Assembly: GCA_034521975.1 (NCBI GenBank)
Contig: JAXHLR010000003.1
Coordinates: 62,001-126,000 of the forward strand
DNA from: Acidimicrobiales bacterium
Lineage (GTDB): Bacteria > Actinomycetota > Acidimicrobiia > Acidimicrobiales > SKKL01
Reading direction: 5' to 3'
DNA length: 64,000 nucleotides
A program made the position numbers and the translations under genes. Of the stretch, positions 32,143 to 39,825 are shown one piece after another (the first letter of the stretch is position 1; each line of letters starts with the position of its first letter). The notes beneath the pieces are model-generated. The model was not told the DNA's origin and searched no databases. It saw only the letters and a list, made by a program, of their open reading frames with translations.

Positions 32143-32991
32143 TCAGCTGCCGGGCGCGGCCTGGCAGCTGTTGCGCATCCACCCGAGTCCCTCGATGCTG
32201 CTAGTGATCACGTCCCCCGGCACGAGGTAGCGAGGCGGACGCCGGGCCGACCCCACGCCCTCCGGCGTGCCCGTGAAGATCAAGTCTCCCGGGTACAGCG
32301 GCATGCACTCGCTGAGGAAGGCGATGAGCGCCCGTACGCCGAAGATGAGGTCCGACGTCTTGGAAGCCTGCACCTCCTCCCCGTTGACCTCACAACGGAT
32401 GACCAGATCCTCCGGATCGTCGAGCTCGTCGAGGGTCGTGATCGCCGGCCCACATGGCCCAAAGGTCCGGTAGGACTTGCCCAACGTCAGCTGCGGCCCG
32501 GGCGACGAGCGCTGCACCCGACGTTCGGAGATGTCCTGGCCGATGCTGTACCCGGCGATGAAGTCGAGCGCCGTCTCCTCCCCGACGTGCTCGGCCAGCC
32601 GACCGATGACCAGCACCAACTCCACCTCCCAGTCGCAAGCGTCGCTGGGCAAGAGCACATCGTCGTACGGACCGACGAGGCTGCCCGGCAGCTTCGAGAA
32701 CAGCAGCGGAATCTCAGGAATTGCCCAACCCGACTCAGCAGCGTGAGCCCGATAGTTGAGCCCGATGCCGAGCGACTGTCGCGGGCGCGGCACCGGCGGG
32801 CCCAGCGCCGTCTCATCGAACGGCGCCCACTCCTGCACGTCGAGGTCTGCGACCAACTCGCGAGTCTCGTCCCAGCGTTCGAGCACAGCTACGGGGTCGG
32901 AAGGCAGCTTCCCGTTGCTCGCCCGCTCGAGATCGGCGGCGCCGTCGGAACCGAGGAGCACAGCTCGGCCGGCCAGGTTGGCGATTTTCAT
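32143..32991 (-). CDS. Fumarylacetoacetate hydrolase (FAH) family protein
   Basis: The 282-residue protein has a small N-terminal domain and the FAH catalytic domain from about residue 75. It shows I-G-L-N-Y-R-A-H-A, the metal-binding glutamates in D-W-E-V-E-L-V-L, then D-I-S-E-R and T-G-T-P-E-G-V-G near the end. The family hydrolyses or decarboxylates beta-diketo acids and hydrates 2-oxopent-4-enoates at the end of aromatic catabolism. It is the last gene of a seven-gene operon behind an ABC importer, joined by ATGA to livF, so it probably acts on an intermediate of the imported compound. Confidence 0.88.
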   Translation of the reverse strand: MKIANLAGRAVLLGSDGAADLERASNGKLPSDPVAVLERWDETRELVADLDVQEWAPFDETALGPPVPRPRQSLGIGLNYRAHAAESGWAIPEIPLLFSKLPGSLVGPYDDVLLPSDACDWEVELVLVIGRLAEHVGEETALDFIAGYSIGQDISERRVQRSSPGPQLTLGKSYRTFGPCGPAITTLDELDDPEDLVIRCEVNGEEVQASKTSDLIFGVRALIAFLSECMPLYPGDLIFTGTPEGVGSARRPPRYLVPGDVITSSIEGLGWMRNSCQAAPGS

Positions 32992-33713
32992 GGTCCGTCT
33001 CCGTCGTTCACATCCGGCAGTTCGCCGGTGAGATATGCAGCAGCTAGGACCGCGGGGTCCGAGAACTGGTCCGGCTGACCATGGGCGACGATGCGACCAC
33101 CGCGGAGCACGATTACCTGGTCTGCGAGCTGCAGCGCCCGGGCGGTCTTCTGCTCGACCAGGACGAGCGTGACCCCTGCCTCCCGGATGGCGGACACCCG
33201 ATCGAACACATCGTCGCAGAGCGACGGCGCCAGACCGAGGGTCGGTTCATCCAGGAGCAGCAGGCGGGGTTCGGCGACGAGCGCCCTCCCGATCGCGAGC
33301 ATCTGCTGCTCGCCGCCCGACAACGTCCCGGCAACCTGGCGGCGACGCTCGGCGAGTCGGGGAAGGAGATCGAAAATGGGCGACAGGTTCCTGGCTCGCA
33401 ATCCGAAGCCACCAAGGCGGAGGTTCTCGGCGACGGTCAGGTTCGCGAAGACATGACGCCCCTCAGGCACGTGGGCCATCCCGGCGCGCCGGCACTGCCA
33501 GGCGCGCAGCGGCGCAGGTTTCCCGGCGAACGTGACCTCGCCGCGTCGTCGGAGTGCGCCAGCGATGGCCCGGACAGTCGACGTCTTGCCGGCGCCGTTG
33601 GCTCCGAGCACCGCCAACACCGTCCCTTCGTCCACGGAGAAGTCGATGCCCCTGACGGCCTGCACCTGCCCGTAGCGGACGTCGAGGCCCCGGACCTCGA
33701 GAAGTGCACTCAC
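32988..33713 (-). CDS. livF: Branched-chain amino-acid-type ABC transporter ATP-binding protein LivF
   Basis: This 241-residue ATPase has Walker A G-A-N-G-A-G-K-T near residues 35-42, the LivF-typical H-V-P-E-G-R-H-V-F after the Q-loop region, signature L-S-G-G-E-Q-Q and Walker B L-L-L-L-D-E-P-T-L-G-L-A-P. With LivG it powers the LivHM permease at the inner face of the membrane. Starts and stops overlap those of its neighbours (GTGA with livG, ATGA with the FAH gene). In this context the substrate is more likely an organic acid or aromatic compound than an amino acid (inference). Confidence 0.92.
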   Translation of the reverse strand: MSALLEVRGLDVRYGQVQAVRGIDFSVDEGTVLAVLGANGAGKTSTVRAIAGALRRRGEVTFAGKPAPLRAWQCRRAGMAHVPEGRHVFANLTVAENLRLGGFGLRARNLSPIFDLLPRLAERRRQVAGTLSGGEQQMLAIGRALVAEPRLLLLDEPTLGLAPSLCDDVFDRVSAIREAGVTLVLVEQKTARALQLADQVIVLRGGRIVAHGQPDQFSDPAVLAAAYLTGELPDVNDGDGP

Positions 33714-34462
33714 GTCTGGGCTCCCAGGTAGGCCTCGACGACGCGAGGGTGGTCCCGGACCGCAGCCGGCGGTCCCGAGGCGATGACAGCACCGAAGTCG
33801 AGCACGACGACGTTGGCGCTGAGCGACAGGACGAGCTCGATGGCGTGCTCGACCAGGACCACAGCAACGCTGGACGCGACCTCGGCCACCACGGCGCCAA
33901 GCTCGTCCCGTTCGTGGTCGTCGAGACCAGCCGCCGGTTCGTCGAGGAGCAGCAACTCGGGCTCGGCCATCAGAGCCCGGGCCAACTCCACCTTCTTTCG
34001 CGTGCCGTAGGGGAGCGCGCCCGCCTCGGTGCCGAGCACCGCGGTGATACCGAGCCGCCCGGCCACGTTCTCGACTGCGGTCGCCACCAGCTCACGCTCG
34101 TCCCTCGATCGGCGTGAGCCCACGAGCGCGCCCGGCAGCCCAGTGCGTCCCAGGCGCCAACTCCCGATGGCGAGATTCTCCTCGACAGTGAGGGCATCGA
34201 AGAGCTGCAGGTTCTGGAACGACCTGATCACGCCGGCGCGTGCCACTTCCTGGGGGGATGCACCCACGAGTTCCATGCCATCAAAGCGGACGCTCCCGCT
34301 GTCGGGCCGCAGCCAGCCGCTCAGGCACGACAACAGCGTCGACTTGCCCGCCCCGTTGGGACCGATGAGGCCGGTGACCTGCCCGCGGTCCGCCCGGAAC
34401 GAGACATCGACCAACGCCCGCACGCCTCCGAAGGATTTCGTGACGCCGTCAACGTAGAGCAC
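33710..34462 (-). CDS. livG: Branched-chain amino-acid-type ABC transporter ATP-binding protein LivG
   Basis: The 250-residue ATPase has Walker A G-P-N-G-A-G-K-S-T, F-Q-N-L-Q-L-F around the Q-loop, a slightly unusual signature L-P-Y-G-T-R-K (L-S-Y-G in most LivG), Walker B L-L-L-L-D-E-P-A-A-G-L and the switch His in V-E-H. GTG 34462 is preferred because longer versions would overlap livM by over 100 nt; the chosen start overlaps livM by 14 nt. It pairs with LivF. Confidence 0.9.
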   Translation of the reverse strand: MLYVDGVTKSFGGVRALVDVSFRADRGQVTGLIGPNGAGKSTLLSCLSGWLRPDSGSVRFDGMELVGASPQEVARAGVIRSFQNLQLFDALTVEENLAIGSWRLGRTGLPGALVGSRRSRDERELVATAVENVAGRLGITAVLGTEAGALPYGTRKKVELARALMAEPELLLLDEPAAGLDDHERDELGAVVAEVASSVAVVLVEHAIELVLSLSANVVVLDFGAVIASGPPAAVRDHPRVVEAYLGAQT

Positions 34463-35468
34463 GGCCGCTCCCTGCCTCGCGTAGGCCGGGGCGGCCCTTC
34501 GTCCAGCGAGCACCCCACGCCGCGATCCGATCCGACAGCCACGTTGCACCCCCGGCGATCCCGTCGCGGGTGAGGACCACAGCTACCAGCAGCACGACTC
34601 CGTACCAGAGCTGGAGGTTTGAGGTGCGACCGGTGAGTCCCTCCTGAAGCAGGACGACCGCCGCTGCTCCCGCCAGTGCGCCCACCGGCGAGGTGATTCC
34701 TCCGAGAACAACCGCGGTGAGAAAGGTCAGCGACATCGTCAATGAGAACGTCCCCGGGCCGAGCACGCCGAGCAGGTGCGCCAAGAGACCTCCGGCGACG
34801 CCGGCATAGACACCAGCAACACCGAAGGCGACAATCCGCACCCGGCGCGTGTCGATGCCGAAGGCCGCCGCCGCCACGGGCGAATCACGGTGCGCGCGCA
34901 GGGCGCTGCCCCAGCGCGATCGCAGGATCCGGTGGGCGGCGAATAGCCCGATCAGCAGGACGCCGAGTACGACGTACCAGAACCGCAGCGAGGAGTCGAA
35001 GGCGAAGCTACCGAGCGCTGGTGTCGGCGCGCTCAACCCAAAGGCACCGCCGAAAAGATCCGGATCACCGATCTCGAACGCCGACCACTTGCCCACGACC
35101 TCTGGGACGACGATCGAGAACCCGAACGTGGCGACGGCGAGGTACGGACCGGCGAGTCGCAGCATGGGCCAACCGAGCAGCAGCCCGGCGATCCCGCCGA
35201 CGACGCCACTCGCCGGGAGGGCAATCCAGAACGACACGTCGGCGCGGATCATCAACAGAGCGGCGGTGTACGCGCCGACGGCGGCGAAGCCGGCATGCCC
35301 CAGTGAGATCATGCCGCCGTGGCCGATGAGAACGGTCAGTCCGACGGCGCCGAGGGCGTACACCCCGATGAGGCACAGGACGAAGTTTCGGTACTCACCC
35401 ATCCCGGTCGGGACGAGCGCCGCCGCGACGAGCACCACGGCGAGGATCAACCCGTTCGACCACCTCAT
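34449..35468 (-). CDS. livM: Branched-chain amino-acid-type ABC transporter permease LivM
   Basis: This 339-residue permease has about ten membrane helices. G-H-G-G-M-I-S-L-G-H-A-G-F near residue 50 and the A-H-R-D-S-P-V-A-A-A-A-F-G coupling segment that contacts the ATPases are family signatures. ATG 35468 shares one base with the livH stop (TGATG), indicating translational coupling. It forms the heteromeric channel with LivH. Confidence 0.9.
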   Translation of the reverse strand: MRWSNGLILAVVLVAAALVPTGMGEYRNFVLCLIGVYALGAVGLTVLIGHGGMISLGHAGFAAVGAYTAALLMIRADVSFWIALPASGVVGGIAGLLLGWPMLRLAGPYLAVATFGFSIVVPEVVGKWSAFEIGDPDLFGGAFGLSAPTPALGSFAFDSSLRFWYVVLGVLLIGLFAAHRILRSRWGSALRAHRDSPVAAAAFGIDTRRVRIVAFGVAGVYAGVAGGLLAHLLGVLGPGTFSLTMSLTFLTAVVLGGITSPVGALAGAAAVVLLQEGLTGRTSNLQLWYGVVLLVAVVLTRDGIAGGATWLSDRIAAWGARWTKGRPGLREAGSGRALR

Positions 35469-36331
35469 CAGAGCTTCACCTCCGCCGCCCGGCCGAACAG
35501 ACCATGGGGCCGGACGACGAGTGCCACGACGAGGACGAAGAAGGTGAACGGTGTTGACAGTTGCGACGACACGTAGCCGGAGATGAGGCTTTCGCCGATG
35601 CCGAGCGCGACGGCACCGACGAGCGCTCCGAAGATGGAGGTGAGGCCCCCGAGGACAGCGCCGGCGAATGCCTTGATGAGCAGCCCGATCATCATGTCGA
35701 CGTTGAGGAACACGATGGGGGCGACAAGCACACCGCTGATCGTTCCCAACACCGCGGCCGCCAGCCATGCACCCCGCACGATCCACGGGACGGGGAGGCC
35801 GACAAGCTCGGCGGACTCCCGGTTCTCCGAGATCGCCCGCATCGCTATGCCAACGGACGTACGCCGAAAGAAGATGGCGAACGCAGCGGCGAGAACCGTC
35901 GTGAAAACGATCGCCAGCAGCGCCTGCCGCGTGATCACCGTATCGAACACCTCGATCGGGGCCCCGTGAACCAGGGGGGGGAACCTGCGTTGGTCGTGAC
36001 CGAAGAGCTCCAAGGTCAACCCGTTGAGGGCGAGGAACAGCGCCACCGTGGCCATGATCTCGTTGATGTGGCTCTTGTTACGCAGCCGGGAGATGACGAG
36101 ACCCTCGACGCCGGGGCCGATGGCACCGGCCAGCACCAGGCCCACGGCGATGGCTGCCCCTAGCGGCACACCGGCGTCCCACACCGCCCAGACGGTGAAC
36201 GTGCAAATGGTGGCGATCTCGCCGTGGGCGAAGTTGATCACCCCGGACGCCCGGTAGATCAACACGATTCCCACGGCGATGACGCCGTAGAGCGCCCCGG
36301 TGGCTGCACCGGAGACCAGATACTGCAGCAT
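35468..36331 (-). CDS. livH: Branched-chain amino-acid-type ABC transporter permease LivH
   Basis: This 287-residue permease has eight or so membrane helices. G-V-I-N-F-A-H-G-E near residue 38 and A-I-S-E-N-R-E-S-A-E-L-V-G (cytoplasmic coupling loop) identify LivH. ATG 36331 overlaps the stop of the preceding small membrane-protein gene by one base (TGATG), so the permease is translated in series with it. Confidence 0.9.
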   Translation of the reverse strand: MLQYLVSGAATGALYGVIAVGIVLIYRASGVINFAHGEIATICTFTVWAVWDAGVPLGAAIAVGLVLAGAIGPGVEGLVISRLRNKSHINEIMATVALFLALNGLTLELFGHDQRRFPPLVHGAPIEVFDTVITRQALLAIVFTTVLAAAFAIFFRRTSVGIAMRAISENRESAELVGLPVPWIVRGAWLAAAVLGTISGVLVAPIVFLNVDMMIGLLIKAFAGAVLGGLTSIFGALVGAVALGIGESLISGYVSSQLSTPFTFFVLVVALVVRPHGLFGRAAEVKL

Positions 36332-36765
36332 CAGCGAGCGATAGTACCGACGAGGGCGCCGAACACCAGGTGCACCAGGAGGTTGCCCGCCAGCGGCGTG
36401 CGGTTGTCGAGCTTCGAGCCGAACCACCCTCGGCCCGTCCCCGGCAGAACCATGCTCATCGCGACGACCGCCCACACCACGACACCGAAGGCCACGCCCA
36501 TCACCGTTCCCACTGGGAGGGACAACGGCTCGCCGCCCTCCCTCCACGAGATGACGGCTGCGGCGTACAGCGCACCGAGGAGCGTAGAGTTGACAAGGTG
36601 GTGGACCAAGCCGAACAGCCAACCGGCGACCGGAGCGTCCAGGTACCTGCGACCCATCGCTGCGAGGTCGAGCACCGGCAGGCGCAGCAGCACCAGCCAA
36701 TGGCCGGTGACGAAGCACGCCCAGCCGGCGATCAGGCCGGCCACTGCCCCCTCCGCCACCGTCAT
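36331..36765 (-). CDS. Small four-helix membrane protein within the liv operon
   Basis: I do not recognise this 144-residue protein. It has four hydrophobic segments (about 4-28, 45-70, 80-105 and 122-143) and a charged loop with R-G-W-F-G-S-K-L-D-N-R-T. Gly/Ala-rich helices and a His pair (L-V-H-H-L-V-N) resemble small uncharacterised membrane families. It lies between livK and livH and overlaps both (ATGA upstream, TGATG downstream). Standard liv operons do not have it, so it may be an accessory subunit of this importer. Confidence 0.65.
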   Translation of the reverse strand: MTVAEGAVAGLIAGWACFVTGHWLVLLRLPVLDLAAMGRRYLDAPVAGWLFGLVHHLVNSTLLGALYAAAVISWREGGEPLSLPVGTVMGVAFGVVVWAVVAMSMVLPGTGRGWFGSKLDNRTPLAGNLLVHLVFGALVGTIAR

Positions 36766-38012
36766 GAGAGGGGCGACCCGGACGGGTCGAGAAGCTCGGT
36801 GATCGGCTCGAACCCCCCAGCCTGGACCTCGAAGAAGCGCTGCGCATCGATGGCTTGATGGTCGTCGGCGTCGAACGACACCGGCGGCGCCAGGCCGTTG
36901 TCGAAGCCGGTCATGGACTCCATGGCGGCGAGAAACGACCCACACGACAGGTCCTCACCTGCTTGGTCAAGGCCCTCGACGATGGTGGAGGCTGCGGACC
37001 ATCCGAGCATGGTGAAGTCGTCGACAGGAGTGCTGCCGAGCGCCTGCTCATGCTCGTTCAGCGCGTCGCTCGCCTCGTCGGGCTGCGGAAAGTACCCGGC
37101 AACCTGGGTGCCCTCGGCCAGCGCCGGGTCGACGAGGTCGAACAGCTGCCGGCTGAACCCGATGTTCGACACGATGAAGGTCGGGTCGTACCCGCGGTTG
37201 CTCGCCTCTGTCAGCGCCTTGGCCAGGATGTCGACCCGCGAGAAAGTGGCGATCACCTCCGCACCGGCGTTCTGCAGGTTGGAGATGTTGGCCGATACAT
37301 CCTGGGCCGTGGTGTCGAACCGCTCGATCGCCACCAGCTCCGCGCCAGCACCCTCGAGCTCGTCCTCGAAAGGATCCACCCACTCGTCGCCGGCGTCGTC
37401 GGCCTGCGCCAACACGCCGACAGCCTGGCCCTCGAACTCCGACGCGATGTGGTTGGCGAAGAGCCTCGCCTCGTCGGGGTAGATGGGCTGATAGCCGAAT
37501 ACCAGCGGTTTCAGCGGATCCGACCACACGCTCGACCCGGAGACGGGGAACAGGAACGGGACTCTGGCACCCTCGACGTAGTCGACCACCCCGAGTCCGT
37601 GGACCGTCCCGACGGTCCCCGTCAGCAGGAACACCCGGTCCTCCTCGACAAGCCGCCGGGTGTTGGCGAGCGTGCGGTCGGGCGCACCCTGGTCGTCGTA
37701 GGCCTTCCACTCGATGGTACGACCGTTGACGCCGCCCGCTTCGTTCACCATGTCGAAGTAGGCCTCACGCCCGGCGTTGATCGGCTCGGTCACGGCGAGA
37801 GGGCCCGACTGCGGGATCGATCCGCCCAGCAGCACGCTGTCGTCGGTGACTCCTTGAGTCACACACTCCGTGGATGCCTCGTCGTCCGACGACGCCGTTG
37901 TCTGGTCTGTGTCAGGTGCGGCCGCGCCGTCGTCGTCGTCGGCGGCGTTGCCGCAGCCGACGACGGACACAACAACAGTCAACGCCAACAGAATCCTTCG
38001 CGCTGCTCGCAT
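36762..38012 (-). CDS. ABC transporter substrate-binding lipoprotein (LivK/AmiC-type)
   Basis: The 416-residue lipoprotein has a signal peptide with lipobox V-V-G-C (lipidated C20), an acidic Thr/Ser-rich linker (22-48) and then a type-I periplasmic binding fold starting at L-L-G-G-S-I-P-Q-S-G-P-L. It would capture the substrate outside the membrane and deliver it to LivHM. It is the first gene of the seven-gene operon; GGGAG precedes ATG 38012 and a -10 (TATAAC) lies in the palindrome at 38047-38054. The ligand cannot be told from sequence; aromatic acids and amides are known ligands of related proteins. Confidence 0.88.
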   Translation of the reverse strand: MRAARRILLALTVVVSVVGCGNAADDDDGAAAPDTDQTTASSDDEASTECVTQGVTDDSVLLGGSIPQSGPLAVTEPINAGREAYFDMVNEAGGVNGRTIEWKAYDDQGAPDRTLANTRRLVEEDRVFLLTGTVGTVHGLGVVDYVEGARVPFLFPVSGSSVWSDPLKPLVFGYQPIYPDEARLFANHIASEFEGQAVGVLAQADDAGDEWVDPFEDELEGAGAELVAIERFDTTAQDVSANISNLQNAGAEVIATFSRVDILAKALTEASNRGYDPTFIVSNIGFSRQLFDLVDPALAEGTQVAGYFPQPDEASDALNEHEQALGSTPVDDFTMLGWSAASTIVEGLDQAGEDLSCGSFLAAMESMTGFDNGLAPPVSFDADDHQAIDAQRFFEVQAGGFEPITELLDPSGSPLS

Positions 38013-38046
38013 GTCATCTCCCTGGTCCTTGTGGTCCGTGGCAGAA

Positions 38047-38056
38047 GTTATAACAT
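38047..38056. promoter_or_regulatory. Bidirectional promoter between livK-like and CMD operons
   Basis: The perfect palindrome GTTATAAC supplies TATAAC on both strands. On the plus strand TATAAC/TAACAT ends 6-8 nt before ATG 38063 (leaderless). On the minus strand it lies about 34 nt before ATG 38012, whose leader has a Shine-Dalgarno site. The surrounding GTTATAACATCGGC recurs with one change, inverted, at the VOC/deacetylase promoter. Confidence 0.5.
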
Positions 38057-38062
38057 CGGCGT

Positions 38063-38638
38063 ATGGACTTGAAAAGGACCCGGCGCATCGAACCGGTCAC
38101 GCGCCCCCACGACGACGACGTCGCGGAGCTGCTCCGCGGCGGCATCGAGCGATCCGGGCTCGCGGTGGTGCCTGACTTCCACGCCGTGCTGGCAAACCAC
38201 CCCGAAGTGCTCCGCCGGATCCTCGGTCTCAGCTTGGGACGGATGCCCGACAGCGAGCTCACCGTACGCCAGCGGGAAGTGCTCGTCCTCCGGACCGCGC
38301 GTCGATGCAGCGCGACCTATGAATGGGCCCACCACCGACGGCGAGCCCGCGAGCGCGGCCTCACGATGAAGGACATTCGGCTCGCATGGGAGGGACCGAC
38401 CTCGGCGGAGACCCCCGAGGACCTTGTCCTGTTGCAGGTGGCCGACGAGCTCCACGACGCCTCCACGGTCGCGGCCGGCACCTGGGACCGACTGTGCGAG
38501 GCGGTGAGCCCGCCAGGGGCGATCGAAGCCGTCGTTGTGGTCGGCTGGTTCCACCTGATCGCCTACCTCGGCAACGCGCTCGGCCTGGAGGTCGAAGCCG
38601 GCGTGGATGCCACGTTCGGTCCTCCGGAGGGACCGTGA
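38063..38638 (+). CDS. Carboxymuconolactone decarboxylase (CMD/AhpD-like) family protein
   Basis: The 191-residue all-helical protein has the CMD motif region R-T-A-R-R-C-S-A-T-Y-E-W-A-H-H near residues 79-93, with one Cys and the His pair. The second Cys of the AhpD C-x-x-C is absent, so a peroxidase role is unlikely. PcaC-type decarboxylases act on gamma-carboxymuconolactone, but most family members are uncharacterised. It starts a three-gene operon with a thiolase and a CoA ligase (GTGA overlap) and is probably leaderless, with TATAAC ending 8 nt upstream. Confidence 0.8.
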   Translation: MDLKRTRRIEPVTRPHDDDVAELLRGGIERSGLAVVPDFHAVLANHPEVLRRILGLSLGRMPDSELTVRQREVLVLRTARRCSATYEWAHHRRRARERGLTMKDIRLAWEGPTSAETPEDLVLLQVADELHDASTVAAGTWDRLCEAVSPPGAIEAVVVVGWFHLIAYLGNALGLEVEAGVDATFGPPEGP

Positions 38639-39825
38639 TCGTGGCTGGGAGCTGGATCGTCGACGCCGTACGCACACCGATCGGCCGACACGGTGGGCAG
38701 CTCGCCGACGTCAGGCCGGACGACCTCGCCGCCGCACCGCTCGCGGCGCTCGCTGCCCGCAACCCGGGCCTCGATCCAAGCACCGTCGACGACGTCATAC
38801 TCGGCGACGCCAACGGTGCGGGCGAGGACAACCGCAACGTGGCTCGTATGGCATCCCTCCTCGCCGGCTTCCCCACGACGGTTCCCGGGACAACCGTCAA
38901 CCGCCTCTGCGGATCTGGGCTCGAGGCGGTCGTTCAGGCCCACCGGGCGATCGCCATCGGGGACGCCAACGTCTGCATCGGTGGTGGCGTCGAGTCGATG
39001 ACGCGGGCGCCGTGGGTGCTGCTGCGACCGGACCATGGTCACGGTCGCGCCGACGCCACCCTGCACTCGACGACACTCGGCTGGCGCATGGTCAACCCCC
39101 GCCATCCCGAGCAGTGGACCGTCTCCCTCGGCGAAGGCGCCGAGATCGTCGCCGAACGCAAGGGCCTGAGCCGAGAGTCCCAGGACGAGTGGGCGCTGAG
39201 GAGTCACCAACGAGCATCGGCCGCCTGGACCGGTGGCCGCTTCGACGACGAGGTGATCGCGGTCCCCGGCTTCTCCTGCGGTGGCGACGAATCGGTCCGA
39301 GAGGACGCCGCGTTGAGTCGCCTCTCGGCCCTGCCACCGGCCTTCCGTCCCGGTGGCACCGTCACCGCAGGAAACGCATGCCCTCTCAGCGATGGTGCCG
39401 CTGCCCTGCTCCTGGCCAGCGACGAAGGCGTGCGACGTTCGGCGGCCCGACCGATGGCAAGGATCGCGGCCACCGCCGTCATCGGAACAGACCCACACCT
39501 GTTCGCCACCGGACCGGTCGGCGCCGCGACAGCGGCGCTCGCCCGCGCCGGGCTCACCTGGAAGGACATCGATCTGGTGGAGCTCAACGAAGCCTTCGCT
39601 GCGCAGGTGCTGGCGTGCCTCGACGAATGGCCTGACCTCGACCCCGAGCGCGTCAACGTGAACGGTGCGGCCATCGCACTCGGGCATCCGCTGGGCTGCT
39701 CGGGCGCTCGCATCCTCACAACGCTGGTGCACGAGCTGCGCCGCCGCAAGGGCCGGTACGGGCTCGCCGCGCTGTGCATCGGGGTCGGCCAGGGCATCGC
39801 GATGGTCGTGGAGTCAGCGACATGA
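38635..39825 (+). CDS. Thiolase (acetyl-CoA acyltransferase family)
   Basis: This 396-residue thiolase has nucleophile C92 in N-R-L-C-G-S-G, the N-E-A-F-A-A-Q active-site loop, His in G-H-P-L-G-C-S-G, and the second catalytic Cys in L-C-I-G-V-G-Q-G. It would cleave a 3-ketoacyl-CoA, giving acetyl-CoA and a shortened acyl-CoA, as PcaF does with 3-oxoadipyl-CoA. It overlaps the CMD stop (GTGA) and the ligase start (ATGA), so the three form a coupled operon and presumably one pathway. Confidence 0.9.
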   Translation: MIVAGSWIVDAVRTPIGRHGGQLADVRPDDLAAAPLAALAARNPGLDPSTVDDVILGDANGAGEDNRNVARMASLLAGFPTTVPGTTVNRLCGSGLEAVVQAHRAIAIGDANVCIGGGVESMTRAPWVLLRPDHGHGRADATLHSTTLGWRMVNPRHPEQWTVSLGEGAEIVAERKGLSRESQDEWALRSHQRASAAWTGGRFDDEVIAVPGFSCGGDESVREDAALSRLSALPPAFRPGGTVTAGNACPLSDGAAALLLASDEGVRRSAARPMARIAATAVIGTDPHLFATGPVGAATAALARAGLTWKDIDLVELNEAFAAQVLACLDEWPDLDPERVNVNGAAIALGHPLGCSGARILTTLVHELRRRKGRYGLAALCIGVGQGIAMVVESAT

